Under the pieces are notes generated by a model that ran no database searches, had not been told where the DNA came from, and worked only from the letters and a program-made list of their open reading frames with translations. 64,000 bases of DNA from an uncultured Bacilli bacterium (GTDB lineage Bacteria > Bacillota_I > Bacilli_A > RF39 > UBA660). Both the position numbers and the translations under genes were made by a program. The stretch lies in contig CAKOPW010000008.1 in assembly GCA_934101115.1 (NCBI GenBank), positions 4,367-68,366 on the forward strand. Direction: 5' to 3'. Positions 33,426-41,191 of the stretch are shown here, piece by piece; within the stretch, counting starts at the first letter, position 1, and every line of letters starts with the position of its first letter.

Positions 33426-33799
33426 TAAAACAACGTTAGTTGTCCTTCAGGAGTCCAATCTTTTTTTACTACTTTGTTTGTTTTTTCTTGAACAACTTTT
33501 TCTTTCTTTTCTATATTTTTTACATTGTCACTTGAACTTAAATCTAAGTCCTTATTATCTTCGTCCCAATAGTGAATTGCCCATCCAAATACAACATCAT
33601 CTTTTATCATTGCCATATTGTTTTTTGATTTTTTCTTTGCTTCATTTACAATAAAATCTATCATTTGCTTTAAACTTTTTTCTTCGTTCAAATATTTATC
33701 ATCCATATCAGTTCTAGATATTAAATATTTTACTATTTCAAGTACTGCTTCATCTTTAACTTCTGAAGCAAGTACTTTTATTCTTTCTATTCCTTCCAC
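33425..33799 (-). CDS. PcfK-like protein
   Basis: 124 aa, GTG start at 33799 after GGGAGAGTTATA, overlapping the previous TAG by one base. Conserved block EEKSLKQMIDFIVNEAKKKSKNNM followed by AMIKDDVVFGWAIHYWDED is characteristic of PcfK-like proteins, which usually pair with PcfJ. Role unknown. Confidence 0.82.
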   Translation of the reverse strand: MEGIERIKVLASEVKDEAVLEIVKYLISRTDMDDKYLNEEKSLKQMIDFIVNEAKKKSKNNMAMIKDDVVFGWAIHYWDEDNKDLDLSSSDNVKNIEKKEKVVQEKTNKVVKKDWTPEGQLTLF

Positions 33800-33972
33800 T
33801 ATAACTCTCCCTTCTCGTTTAACTTTATAAATTTAATTATTAATCTAAACAAATCTTTTTTTGATATTGTTATCATTTTTACTTGATGTGTTTTTTTCTC
33901 TTCAAAATCAGTTTTTATTAGTTCTTCAGTTAACCAGTTTCTACTAAATTCAACATTACTATTTAAATCCAT
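33799..33972 (-). CDS. Overlooked 57-aa early phage protein
   Basis: ATG at 33972 overlaps the previous stop region; ends GEL* directly at the PcfK-like start. Sequence MDLNSNVEFSRNWLTEELIK then KKDLFRLIIKFIKLN. It fills an otherwise empty 164-nt gap in a packed operon. No family recognised. Confidence 0.55.
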   Translation of the reverse strand: MDLNSNVEFSRNWLTEELIKTDFEEKKTHQVKMITISKKDLFRLIIKFIKLNEKGEL

Positions 33973-34493
33973 GATGATTTCATCCTTTCGATTTCTTCTG
34001 GAGTTCTTGTGTCTATTCCTAGTTCTTTTGCTCTGTCGATTACTTCATCAATAAATACCGACATTTCTTTTGAATTGTATACTGAACTACCATAATAGCA
34101 AATCACATTTGTATATCCTTCTAATTTGCTATTTTTTAAATCTTTAGCTATCCAACCTAGTCCTTTGTGACTCCAACTTTCTAGAAATCTTTCTATTGCT
34201 TCTTTTCTAATCGGTAATATCTCATAAGGACCTTTAAATTCAACAATAGTTCTATATATATCTTCTTTATCCTTACTTAACTTAAGAGCTATTTTTCCAA
34301 TAAGTTCCCAAGCATAAGCATTTGCATCTAATGATCTTCTTTTTTTGTGTTTTTCAATTGTAATATCTAAATCTTCTAAATCTTTTATATCATCATAACC
34401 AACCAACTCTTGACCTTTTATTTCAAGAGTCAGTTTAGGTCTATGAGTTATATAGTCTAAATCTAGATTTACTACTTTTCCTCGTGCTTTCAT
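33963..34493 (-). CDS. NinB/Orf-like recombination mediator
   Basis: 176 aa. The KKRRSLDANAYAWELIGKIA block (about residues 50-69), the YRTIVEFKGPYEILPI segment and GSSVYNSKEMSVFIDEVI are typical of the phage NinB/Orf group and related putative HNHc-type proteins that help load recombinases. It lies between SSB and PcfK-like genes and near RecT, consistent with recombination. No HNH residues are evident. Confidence 0.7.
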   Translation of the reverse strand: MKARGKVVNLDLDYITHRPKLTLEIKGQELVGYDDIKDLEDLDITIEKHKKRRSLDANAYAWELIGKIALKLSKDKEDIYRTIVEFKGPYEILPIRKEAIERFLESWSHKGLGWIAKDLKNSKLEGYTNVICYYGSSVYNSKEMSVFIDEVIDRAKELGIDTRTPEEIERMKSSWI

Positions 34494-34504
34494 AAATGTC
34501 CTTA

Positions 34505-34939
34505 TTAAAATGGTAAATCATCATCAGATAAGATTATTTCATCTCGTTTAACACTTCCGTTTGACTCAAAAGGATTTGTTTCTTCTACTCTTTCAGCATA
34601 CTCTGGTTCCGGTCTACTGTCTTTTTTGCTTCCTACAAATGTAATTTCTTCAATAATTATGTCTGTTGTGTAAGCTTTAGTTCCATCCGGTCTTTCATAG
34701 CTTCCTGTTTGGATTCGACCACTCAAGCCAACTTCACTACCTTTTTTAAAATGCTCACAAATTAGTTCTGCTGTTTTTCTCCAAGCTACACAACTGATAA
34801 AATCTGCTTCTCTTTCACCATCAGCATTAGTAAATGGTCTATTTACTGCTAAAATAAATCTTGTATAAGCAATATTACTAGAGTTATATCTTAATTCTGG
34901 ATCAGATGTTAGTCTACCAATTAGATTAACTTTATTCAT
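34505..34939 (-). CDS. ssb: Single-stranded DNA-binding protein
   Basis: 144 aa OB-fold protein: NKVNLIGRLTSDPELRY, FILAVNRPF, FISCVAWRKTAELIC and GRIQTGSY segments, then an acidic tip DDDLPF that recruits partner proteins. Phage SSB for replication and RecT recombination. Start is 1 nt from the upstream stop. Confidence 0.96.
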   Translation of the reverse strand: MNKVNLIGRLTSDPELRYNSSNIAYTRFILAVNRPFTNADGEREADFISCVAWRKTAELICEHFKKGSEVGLSGRIQTGSYERPDGTKAYTTDIIIEEITFVGSKKDSRPEPEYAERVEETNPFESNGSVKRDEIILSDDDLPF

Positions 34940-35412
34940 TATTTTTCTTCCTTTTCTATTAACTTATCAATTTCTTTATTAAATTTTTCAACTTGTTCAT
35001 TGTATTTTTCTAATTTATCTTTAATTACTTCTTTTAATTCCATGTATGCTTTTTCTATATCACCAAAAACAATTTTGCTAATAATAGAACCACTACTAAA
35101 TTTAATTGATACTGCATGATCCAAGCTATTTAATGTTTGCTCATAAATATCTATTTGAGCTTTTTTTAAAAAATCATCTAGTTTAGTTTTTATGTGATAA
35201 TCATAAGTTGTTTCTATTTCTCCATTCGGTGTTGATAGTTTCCCAAAAAAACTCAATTTTGCTTTTACCTCGCAATAATCTAAGTAATAACTATCTTTTC
35301 TAAACATATCAGCCTTTCTTAAATCTTTTCTTAATTTTTCAAAATCATTGTATCTTGTCATATCTAATTCAATTTCTTTTAATTCAAACCATTTATTATT
35401 TTTATCTTTCAT
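34939..35412 (-). CDS. Early phage protein of unknown function
   Basis: 157 aa. Alpha/beta N-terminal part (ELKEIELDMTRYNDFEKLRKD ... YLDYCEVKAKLSFFG) and a helical C-terminus (DKLEKYNEQVEKFNKEIDKL). Placed between RecT/MBL and SSB, so probably a recombination or replication accessory. Unrecognised. Confidence 0.55.
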   Translation of the reverse strand: MKDKNNKWFELKEIELDMTRYNDFEKLRKDLRKADMFRKDSYYLDYCEVKAKLSFFGKLSTPNGEIETTYDYHIKTKLDDFLKKAQIDIYEQTLNSLDHAVSIKFSSGSIISKIVFGDIEKAYMELKEVIKDKLEKYNEQVEKFNKEIDKLIEKEEK

Positions 35413-35426
35413 ATTTTTCCTTCTTT

Positions 35427-35636
35427 CTAATCTTCAACTTCGCAGTTGATTATATCTATTATTTCTTTTACTTCATAATCATCGCAGTCAGTAATATTGC
35501 AATATTCTTCAGCTGTTTTTTCATCTTCTGCATATACAGTTATTTCAACTTCACAATTACATGTAAATATGATTTTTTTTGTCTTTTCTTCTGGCGGTTC
35601 AGGATAATCATTTACCATCAAACTTGTTTCGATCAT
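35427..35636 (-). CDS. Small acidic Cys-containing phage protein
   Basis: 69 aa, strongly acidic: FTCNCEVEITVYAEDEKTAEEYC then DCDDYEVKEIIDIINC. Beta-hairpin plus helix; perhaps an inhibitor or DNA mimic, but this is speculation. Stop-start spacing is tight on both sides. Confidence 0.5.
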   Translation of the reverse strand: MIETSLMVNDYPEPPEEKTKKIIFTCNCEVEITVYAEDEKTAEEYCNITDCDDYEVKEIIDIINCEVED

Positions 35637-36287
35637 TTAGCCCATCTCCTTTTCTACATGTTCGTGCATGAATACATATACTGAACTATCACTTTTATTT
35701 TCTAATAACCATTCCCACGCTTTAACTTGAGAAAGATGTGTTTTTTTTACCCTAGATTCATAAGAAAATTCTCCTTTTAATTCATGTTGTTTGATTCTTT
35801 CTTCGAGTTCTAAGTCATCAACATAGTTTGCTTCAACTAAATACAAATCATAATTTTTAGCAACTATTCCATCTAAGCTACAAGTATCAGTTGCATAAAA
35901 AGCTTGTTTATTATTAATTTTTATAAAATAACAACAATTTGGAACATCATGTGTTGTTAATTCAATTTTGATTTTAATTATGTCATTATAGTTGTATATT
36001 TCCCCTGGTTTGTATAAGTCAATATTTTCTATTTTTACTCCACAATTTAATAATTCTTGAACTAACCACTCTCCGCATCCAAAACGAAGAGTTGGTCGTT
36101 CACTTGCTAATTTTTTTATTGTTGATTTATTTAAGTGATCAGAATGTATGTGTGTTAATAAAACTAAATTTAAGTCTTTTACAAATGGTTTTAATTTTTT
36201 ATAAGCTATTCCACAATCTATTAAAATACAATTCTCTATAACTGTTGCGTTCCCTGTGGAACCAGTTTCGATAATGTTATAATTCAT
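35637..36287 (-). CDS. MBL-fold hydrolase, phage type
   Basis: 216 aa metallo-beta-lactamase fold. Metal motif LTHIHSDHLNKS (HxHxDH, about residues 45-56), a later His in ELTTHDVPNCCYF, the Asp in ATDTCSL and a C-terminal MHEH. Such proteins lie next to RecT in many Firmicutes phages and may act as a nuclease in recombination. Its start overlaps recT by 11 nt. Confidence 0.82.
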   Translation of the reverse strand: MNYNIIETGSTGNATVIENCILIDCGIAYKKLKPFVKDLNLVLLTHIHSDHLNKSTIKKLASERPTLRFGCGEWLVQELLNCGVKIENIDLYKPGEIYNYNDIIKIKIELTTHDVPNCCYFIKINNKQAFYATDTCSLDGIVAKNYDLYLVEANYVDDLELEERIKQHELKGEFSYESRVKKTHLSQVKAWEWLLENKSDSSVYVFMHEHVEKEMG

Positions 36288-37224
36288 CTAAACTAACTTC
36301 TTTCACTTCGCTTACTGGTGTTTCCACTTTTTTCTTACTCTTTTTAGTTCCTGGTTCTTTTGTTTCAATGATATTTGGTTCTTTTGGTTCTATTTGCTTT
36401 GGTTCTAACGATGGCTCTGTTTCTGGAATTGGATCATCTAAGTAGCTTGAGTGTCCATCATCAAATATAGTCTTATTATCATTTTCATAAGCTTGTTGCA
36501 TTTCAATACTCATGATACCCCATTTAGAAATTAATTGTCTTAGCATTGTTTTTTTTGCCATATCATCAAAATTTTGATACCAATGAGAACTATATTTCCA
36601 TTTTTCTTTTTCGGGAATCTTTCCTGCTAAAAGTAACTCATATCCACTTTTCGAAAATGCTGGTGAATATTTATCTGCATGTTCAATCATTTTCTTTTTG
36701 CTCCAATATAGAATCTTCTTGAATCCTGTTATTTCTTTAAACATTGCGTAATAACCAATTGTTGGAGTATTTTCTCTAATCTCATCATCTTGAATTATGT
36801 TTACAAATATTTCTTCATTTAATGGATCATAGCTGATAAGTTCTCCCTCTTTTAATTCAAGCACATTTATTTTTTCGTATTTACCAGTTCTTATTGCTAA
36901 TTGAATATAGCCTTTATAACCAAGAATAAATGTTGCTACTTTACCTTTCGATTTACTGTCAAAAGGCACTAAATAGTATTGCCCTAATTGTGGACTTGGA
37001 CTAAGATTTAAACTTTCTCCAAGCAATGCACCACTTAAAATTGTACCTGCATCACATTCTTTTAATTTTTCATTTGTTGCTACTGCACTACTAACTGCAG
37101 CGACAAACCTTTTTGCTCTCTCTGAGTCCCCAAGAGTGTTATTTATAAGTTGTTGATATTTACTTGTTTGTATTGCAACACTAAATTTTGGAGTTTGATT
37201 TTCTTTTGAATTATTCATATTCAT
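36277..37224 (-). CDS. recT: RecT single-strand annealing recombinase
   Basis: About 315 aa. RecT signatures: FVAAVSSAVATNEKLKECDAGTILSGALLGE, LNLSPSPQLGQYYLVPF and LGYKGYIQLAIRTGKYE, with a helical C-terminal tail. Anneals complementary strands in phage recombination; the partner exonuclease RecE is not seen, instead a DUF1351 protein precedes it. The start MNMNNSKE follows AGGAT and overlaps the previous gene. Confidence 0.94.
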   Translation of the reverse strand: MNMNNSKENQTPKFSVAIQTSKYQQLINNTLGDSERAKRFVAAVSSAVATNEKLKECDAGTILSGALLGESLNLSPSPQLGQYYLVPFDSKSKGKVATFILGYKGYIQLAIRTGKYEKINVLELKEGELISYDPLNEEIFVNIIQDDEIRENTPTIGYYAMFKEITGFKKILYWSKKKMIEHADKYSPAFSKSGYELLLAGKIPEKEKWKYSSHWYQNFDDMAKKTMLRQLISKWGIMSIEMQQAYENDNKTIFDDGHSSYLDDPIPETEPSLEPKQIEPKEPNIIETKEPGTKKSKKKVETPVSEVKEVSLDEL

Positions 37225-38062
37225 ATCCTCCATCATTTAAGAAAGTCTTTAATAAAACTAATTGATTTTTTGTTCCCCTTACTGTAAATGTAAGTTGATA
37301 AATTTCTTCTTTTACTTCTTTAACTGGTGTAGTTAATACTCTTTTTACTTCAGTTACATTTTCTTGTTGTTGTTTTGCAAGTAATTCTCTTTTTGCGTTT
37401 TCTTCGGCTGCTCTTTCTATAGCCATTTTTCTTTCTTGAACTATTTTTATAGAATTTGCTAAGTCAAGTGTCTTTTTGTATTCATACATAATTTCTTCTT
37501 TTGATGACTGTAAATTTATTAAATCTAATTCATCAGATACTTTGTCTAAAAATTTTACAATATCGTTTTTATACTTTACTTCAGTAGTACTCAAAATTAT
37601 GTTTAGATGCATTTGTTCAAAAGTAACAAAATCAATATTTTTAGAAATCTTGTATTCCTCAAAAAATTCCCTTAGAAGTTTTTCTTTTGCTTTTTTTTGA
37701 GTATCTTCTATAAAATTAATTTTTCCTGTTAATGTTTTAGATGCTTCCTCTAATTTATCTTTAACTTCTTTAGTATATTTTTCATTGAAGACATCATATG
37801 GTGCTTCTATTGCTTTTTTTATTTCTTTTCGTTTATCTTCAAGTATTGATAAAGTATTATTTATTTCTGTTCTTTTATCCTTTAAATTTGATTTATTAGC
37901 ATCCGTTGCTTCTAAGTCAGTAACTCCTTTTAGTTTTTCATCTACAAACTTACCTACTTTTTCAAGTTGTTCAAAAATTTCTGGTAAATGTTGTATTTTA
38001 ATTATTTCATTCAAATCTAATTTCTCTGTTTGATTTGTTTTAACTATTTTATTCTCTTCCAT
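37211..38062 (-). CDS. DUF1351 protein (RecT partner)
   Basis: 283 aa, very charged and helical. LKDKRTEINNTLSILEDKRKEIKKAIEAPYDVFNEKY is the DUF1351 signature. Usually encoded next to RecT. Function is not known; a coiled-coil role in recombination is likely. Overlaps recT by about 14 nt. Confidence 0.82.
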   Translation of the reverse strand: MEENKIVKTNQTEKLDLNEIIKIQHLPEIFEQLEKVGKFVDEKLKGVTDLEATDANKSNLKDKRTEINNTLSILEDKRKEIKKAIEAPYDVFNEKYTKEVKDKLEEASKTLTGKINFIEDTQKKAKEKLLREFFEEYKISKNIDFVTFEQMHLNIILSTTEVKYKNDIVKFLDKVSDELDLINLQSSKEEIMYEYKKTLDLANSIKIVQERKMAIERAAEENAKRELLAKQQQENVTEVKRVLTTPVKEVKEEIYQLTFTVRGTKNQLVLLKTFLNDGGYEYE

Positions 38063-38070
38063 ATTTTCTC

Positions 38071-38337
38071 CTATTTTCCTCCTGCAATTAATTGATAAAT
38101 TTTTAATAATTCTTTTAATTGCGTTTTTTCTTTCTCTATTTTTTTAATTTTTTGATTTTGTTGTACTGCGTATGAAACTATTTCATTTATCATTTCATTT
38201 TGCATATAACTTTTTTCGTTTTCTTTTTGTAATTGTTTTTCGTAGTTTGATGTAATAGCGATTACAACTAGTAACATAATTGCTATTCCAATACAAATTC
38301 CTAAAACTAATAAATTAATAACTATTGCTTCATTCAC
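38071..38337 (-). CDS. Small membrane protein with coiled coil
   Basis: 88 aa: one N-terminal helix (AIVINLLVLGICIGIAIMLLVVIAI) then a charged coil (KIKKIEKEKTQLKELLKIYQL). Lies between a winged-helix gene and DUF1351 with ATGA overlap. Unknown function. Confidence 0.6.
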   Translation of the reverse strand: MNEAIVINLLVLGICIGIAIMLLVVIAITSNYEKQLQKENEKSYMQNEMINEIVSYAVQQNQKIKKIEKEKTQLKELLKIYQLIAGGK

Positions 38338-38660
38338 TTTGAATCACACTTTCTAATTCGATATACACTTACTCTTATTCCAGAGTAATTATCTCTTTGT
38401 TTATCGCCTACTGGCTCTATCTTGCCTTGTCGAGATAGCTCTGTTAATCTTGGTGCAACTTGTTGTCTCGAATCATCAGGTGTTAAACCTCTTTTAAAAA
38501 GTTCTACTGCTATATCTTTTGCGGACATTGGCTTATCAAACTTTTTCATGATTTCAAGTATCTTTTCGTACATGCCTTTTTTATCTACTATTGAGTTTGC
38601 TATTGCTCTTGTTGTAAATGTTATTCTTTCTCCAACTCTTCGTTCACTAATCTCACTCAT
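38334..38660 (-). CDS. Winged-helix DNA-binding protein
   Basis: 108 aa. Central winged helix: MYEKILEIMKKFDKPMSAKDIAVELFKRG, then SRQQVAPRLTELSRQGKIEPV and a wing YSGIRVSVYRIR. Probably phage transcription or replication regulator. Overlaps the replisome organiser by 8 nt. Confidence 0.7.
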   Translation of the reverse strand: MSEISERRVGERITFTTRAIANSIVDKKGMYEKILEIMKKFDKPMSAKDIAVELFKRGLTPDDSRQQVAPRLTELSRQGKIEPVGDKQRDNYSGIRVSVYRIRKCDSK

Positions 38661-39594
38661 TATCTTCTAACCAGTTATAACTAAAAAGCTCTACCGGTTG
38701 TTCTTCCTCCTCCCTTGCTTGGTCATTTTTTTTTAAATCTTCCAGATTATTTATTTGGCATTTTTTCCAATTGCGCAAAATTCCTTTTGCATAGTTTAAA
38801 TTTTTTTTATTCATAATAGCTGATTGTTTTATAGCTTCTAACACTAGATCTTTATCATAGGTTTCTAAAAGACTATCCAATAATTCTTTTTCTGCTGAAT
38901 TTATCATACGCGCGTATTTTTCTTCTAAATAAGAATAAGAAGAAGTATTATTATTACATTCTTTACATTCTTGTTTGTTTTCACTTGAATTACAGTTGTT
39001 TTTCACTTGTTTTTCATTTGAATTACACTTGTTTTTCATTGGAATTTCATTTTGTTTTTCACTTGTTTGTGTTTCTTCTTGATTAAGTGCCGTATTTAAA
39101 GCATTTTCAGTGATTATTTGTTTTTCACTTTGATTTTCACTTTCTTGTTGAATTTCAGTAGAATTACAGTTGTTTTTCAGTTGCTTTTCAGTTGTGTTAC
39201 ATTTGTTTTTCATTTGAATTTCATCTGAATTACAGTTGATTTTCACTTGAATTTCATTTTGCTTTTCACACGATTGATATTTTTCCCAATTAAGTATTGT
39301 AATTAAAGAGTTTTTATTACTCGCTTGTTTTTCAATTTGTTTTTCAACTTTGAAATCATTTAATACACGATGTACTTTAACATAGTTAATGTTTAGTTCT
39401 TCAGCTATTGCTTTTGACCCTACAATTAGTTGACCGGGTCTTAAAATAGTTCTTTCACCTTTAAAAATTACGGATATTTCTTTGTGTGTTGCATTTAAAA
39501 GTAAATAAATCCAAATTGCTACATGATCGCTATCTTTCCAAATAATTGGATTATCTAATATTTTTCTATAAAGTCTTACATATCCTAATTCCAT
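38653..39594 (-). CDS. DnaD-like replisome organiser
   Basis: 313 aa. The N-terminal winged-helix (YVRLYRKILDNPIIWKDSDHVAIWIYLLLNATH) is the phage_rep_org type. The middle holds imperfect KN(K/N)CNS-(T/D)EIQ repeats and the C-terminus a DnaD-like helical domain (LLDSLLETYDKDLVLEAIKQSAIMNKKNLNYAKGILRNWK). It loads helicase at the phage origin. ATG at 39594 follows GAGGTTAATTTAT. The repeated DNA inside may be the origin itself. Confidence 0.85.
   Translation of the reverse strand: MELGYVRLYRKILDNPIIWKDSDHVAIWIYLLLNATHKEISVIFKGERTILRPGQLIVGSKAIAEELNINYVKVHRVLNDFKVEKQIEKQASNKNSLITILNWEKYQSCEKQNEIQVKINCNSDEIQMKNKCNTTEKQLKNNCNSTEIQQESENQSEKQIITENALNTALNQEETQTSEKQNEIPMKNKCNSNEKQVKNNCNSSENKQECKECNNNTSSYSYLEEKYARMINSAEKELLDSLLETYDKDLVLEAIKQSAIMNKKNLNYAKGILRNWKKCQINNLEDLKKNDQAREEEEQPVELFSYNWLEDNE
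38990..39290. repeat. Imperfect tandem repeats inside the replisome organiser gene
   Basis: Variants of TTGTTTTTCA-(C/G/T)TTG and GAATTACAGTTG recur many times in about 300 bp. They encode the Asn/Cys-rich linker, and in many phages the origin with initiator iterons is inside the initiator gene. Confidence 0.6.
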
Positions 39595-39611
39595 ATAAAT
39601 TAACCTCTTTT

Positions 39612-39731
39612 CTAAAGAAAAATTAATAGTAAATATGAAATTCCGAATATAGCAATACAATCAAGTATGTCGTTTAAAAGTTCTTTTTTTGTTTTTGGAA
39701 ATTCTAATTTTAATTCTTTCATTATTCTCAT
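39612..39731 (-). CDS. Overlooked 39-aa membrane protein
   Basis: ATG at 39731 behind GGGAGAAGAAT; basic start MRIMKELKLEFPKTKKELL then hydrophobic CIAIFGISYLLLIFL. Fits the small-membrane-protein trend in this operon. No family recognised. Confidence 0.5.
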   Translation of the reverse strand: MRIMKELKLEFPKTKKELLNDILDCIAIFGISYLLLIFL

Positions 39732-39746
39732 ATTCTTCTCCCTTCT

Positions 39747-39775
39747 TGCATGTTGAGTATTTTTACAAGTGTTCC
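39747..39775 (-). repeat. Bipartite conserved element, copy A
   Basis: Minus strand: GTGCTGGAACAC, 4 nt, then AAAAATACTCAACATGCAA. Copy B in the same 5'-3' sense on the plus strand is at about 42278-42336 with a 29-nt insertion between the two parts. They flank the lysogeny control region on opposite strands. Confidence 0.7.
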
Positions 39776-39832
39776 AGCACTTATATTTGATTTATTTGTA
39801 AATATTTGTTATACTTTAAAAGTAAATTTTAT

Positions 39833-40045
39833 TTACAAAGTGTTTATTGATTGCTCAGTGTTTGAGCAATCTTTTTTTATGCCCATACATTCATCAAAAA
39901 ATGTTTTTAAGACTTTGCCTTGAATATAAACAGCGTTTGGATACATTTTCTTGAATTTTTTGTTAAGCTCACGAATAATCTCGTACGACTTTGTTTGACC
40001 TGCACCAGTTATATTCATAACATCTTCTACTGTGTAGTATTTCAT
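39833..40045 (-). CDS. HTH protein, excisionase-like
   Basis: 70 aa. YYTVEDVMNITGAGQTKSYEIIRELN is a MerR/excisionase-type helix-turn-helix, then a basic wing and KTFFDECMG. It is the first gene on the lytic side after the repressor locus; a directionality or early regulator role is likely. Start overlaps nothing; GGAGGAATTAT precedes the ATG. Confidence 0.65.
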   Translation of the reverse strand: MKYYTVEDVMNITGAGQTKSYEIIRELNKKFKKMYPNAVYIQGKVLKTFFDECMGIKKDCSNTEQSINTL

Positions 40046-40122
40046 ATAATTCCTCCTATTCCTTTACACTATTGATTAACTCCATTCAAATATTTATAAT
40101 TAATTTTGAAAGGAGGTTTTTT

Positions 40123-40278
40123 ATGATTGAATCTGTTAGAGCAATAGTTATTGCAATGATTGAGCATGGTTACATTACTAAAGGTACAAGCGATGATGAA
40201 AATATAAAAAATGTAAACAATGCTATAAAAGAAATTTCAAAACAACTATATGATGTTAGTCGAAAAAACTTTGAGTAA
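40123..40278 (+). CDS. 51-aa phage protein between regulatory operons
   Basis: MIESVRAIVIAMIEHGYITKG ... VNNAIKEISKQLYDVSRKNFE. ATG at 40123 has a perfect AAAGGAGG upstream; a longer frame to 40072 lacks one. It reads rightward against the early operon and ends in a strong terminator. Helical; function unknown. Confidence 0.65.
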   Translation: MIESVRAIVIAMIEHGYITKGTSDDENIKNVNNAIKEISKQLYDVSRKNFE

Positions 40279-40284
40279 CATCAC

Positions 40285-40320
40285 AAGATTAGATACTTAC
40301 ATTATCTAGTCTTTTTTATT
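40285..40320 (+). terminator. Terminator
   Basis: AGATTAGATA-loop-TATCTAGTCT hairpin (one G-T) plus TTTTTT, directly after the 51-aa gene. Confidence 0.85.
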
Positions 40321-40444
40321 GCTTATAAATCAGTTCAAACAATTTGATATCACTATCAGTGATTTGATTATTACTAAATTTTTTGTACAAATATTCAATA
40401 GCTTTTTGTATCAGCTCTTTATCTGTTATTGTTTTATTATCCAT
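40316..40444 (-). CDS. Overlooked 42-aa phage protein
   Basis: ATG at 40444 with TTAGGAGGAAGT just before; MDNKTITDKELIQKAIEYLY ... SDIKLFELIYKQ. It follows the cro-like gene by 8 nt and its end overlaps the opposing terminator. Small helical protein, unknown role. Confidence 0.55.
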   Translation of the reverse strand: MDNKTITDKELIQKAIEYLYKKFSNNQITDSDIKLFELIYKQ

Positions 40445-40452
40445 ACTTCCTC

Positions 40453-40686
40453 CTAATCTATATCAGATTTATCTTTTACGCTTTTAGCGTATTCGCTAGG
40501 TAAAAAAATAATGTCATTAAAATCTACTTTTGAAATTTGAATTATTTTTTTTACTATTGGAACATCAGGGAATGTCTTGTAGTTTTCGTAGTTTTGATAA
40601 GTTTCTTTTGAAATCCCAAGTTTTTCCGCCATTTCACTTTGACTAAAATTTAAATTAGTTCTAATTGCTTTTAAAGTCCACTTCAT
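40453..40686 (-). CDS. Cro-like HTH_3 repressor
   Basis: 77 aa Xre-family DNA-binding protein: LKAIRTNLNFSQSEMAEKLGISKETYQNYEN. Leftward, so on the lytic side, divergent from the cI-like gene. Its promoter holds a perfect 15-bp operator exactly between -35 and -10, and another operator copy lies in its own 3' end (40477-40491). Confidence 0.85.
   Translation of the reverse strand: MKWTLKAIRTNLNFSQSEMAEKLGISKETYQNYENYKTFPDVPIVKKIIQISKVDFNDIIFLPSEYAKSVKDKSDID
40477..40491. promoter_or_regulatory. Repressor operator, intragenic copy
   Basis: TACGCTTTTAGCGTA; near-perfect dyad related to the three intergenic operators, within the end of the cro-like gene. Confidence 0.75.
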
Positions 40687-40708
40687 TGCTTTCCTCCTTA
40701 CACTTTAA

Positions 40709-40736
40709 ATTATACTACGCTTAAAGCGTATGTCAA
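40709..40736 (-). promoter_or_regulatory. Lytic promoter with operator in its spacer
   Basis: TTGACA (40736-40731), 16 nt, TATAAT (40714-40709): both perfect. The spacer is the perfect dyad TACGCTT-A-AAGCGTA (40716-40730). Confidence 0.9.
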
Positions 40737-40744
40737 TATATTTT

Positions 40745-40759
40745 TTCACTTTTGGCGTA
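40745..40759. promoter_or_regulatory. Repressor operator, middle copy
   Basis: TTCACTTTTGGCGTA, the most diverged copy, between the two promoters. Confidence 0.6.
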
Positions 40760-40776
40760 ATTTATTAAAACAAATA

Positions 40777-40805
40777 TTGAAATTTTTACACTTTTAGCGT
40801 ATAAT
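40777..40805 (+). promoter_or_regulatory. cI-like promoter with operator
   Basis: TTGAAA (40777-40782), 17 nt, TATAAT (40800-40805). Operator TACACTTTTAGCGTA (40787-40801) fills the spacer, so the repressor probably controls itself. Confidence 0.88.
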
Positions 40806-40825
40806 AGCGGTGTAAGGAGGAAAGT

Positions 40826-41191
40826 ATGACAAATTTAGATAATTTAGGAAATAAGGATGTCTTTGCTAAAAACTTATCTTATTATTTAAGTTATTATGAC
40901 AAGGATGCTGCTGATATCTGTAGAGATTTAAATATAGCACCATCTACTTTTAGTGATTGGCAAAACGCAAAAAAATATCCCAGGATTGACAAAATAGAAT
41001 TATTAGCTAATTATTTTGATATAAAGAAATCCGATCTGATAGAAGATAAAGAAAGAAATCTATTTCCTGACGATTTAGATATTCTATTTGATAAACACAA
41101 AGATATTTTAACTGAGTCAGATAAAACATTAATAAAAACTATTATAGAGCAAAGAAAAAAAGAGATAGATAAGGAATTAGGTGAACAGTAA
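40826..41191 (+). CDS. cI-like lysogeny repressor (HTH_3)
   Basis: 121 aa. N-terminal HTH (YYDKDAADICRDLNIAPSTFSDWQ ... YFDIKKSDLIED) and a short helical C-terminal part without a LexA-like peptidase domain. Therefore de-repression would be through the adjacent ImmA-like protease rather than self-cleavage. Head of a four-gene rightward operon up to or near the integrase. Strong ribosome site AAGGAGGAAAGT. Confidence 0.85.
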   Translation: MTNLDNLGNKDVFAKNLSYYLSYYDKDAADICRDLNIAPSTFSDWQNAKKYPRIDKIELLANYFDIKKSDLIEDKERNLFPDDLDILFDKHKDILTESDKTLIKTIIEQRKKEIDKELGEQ

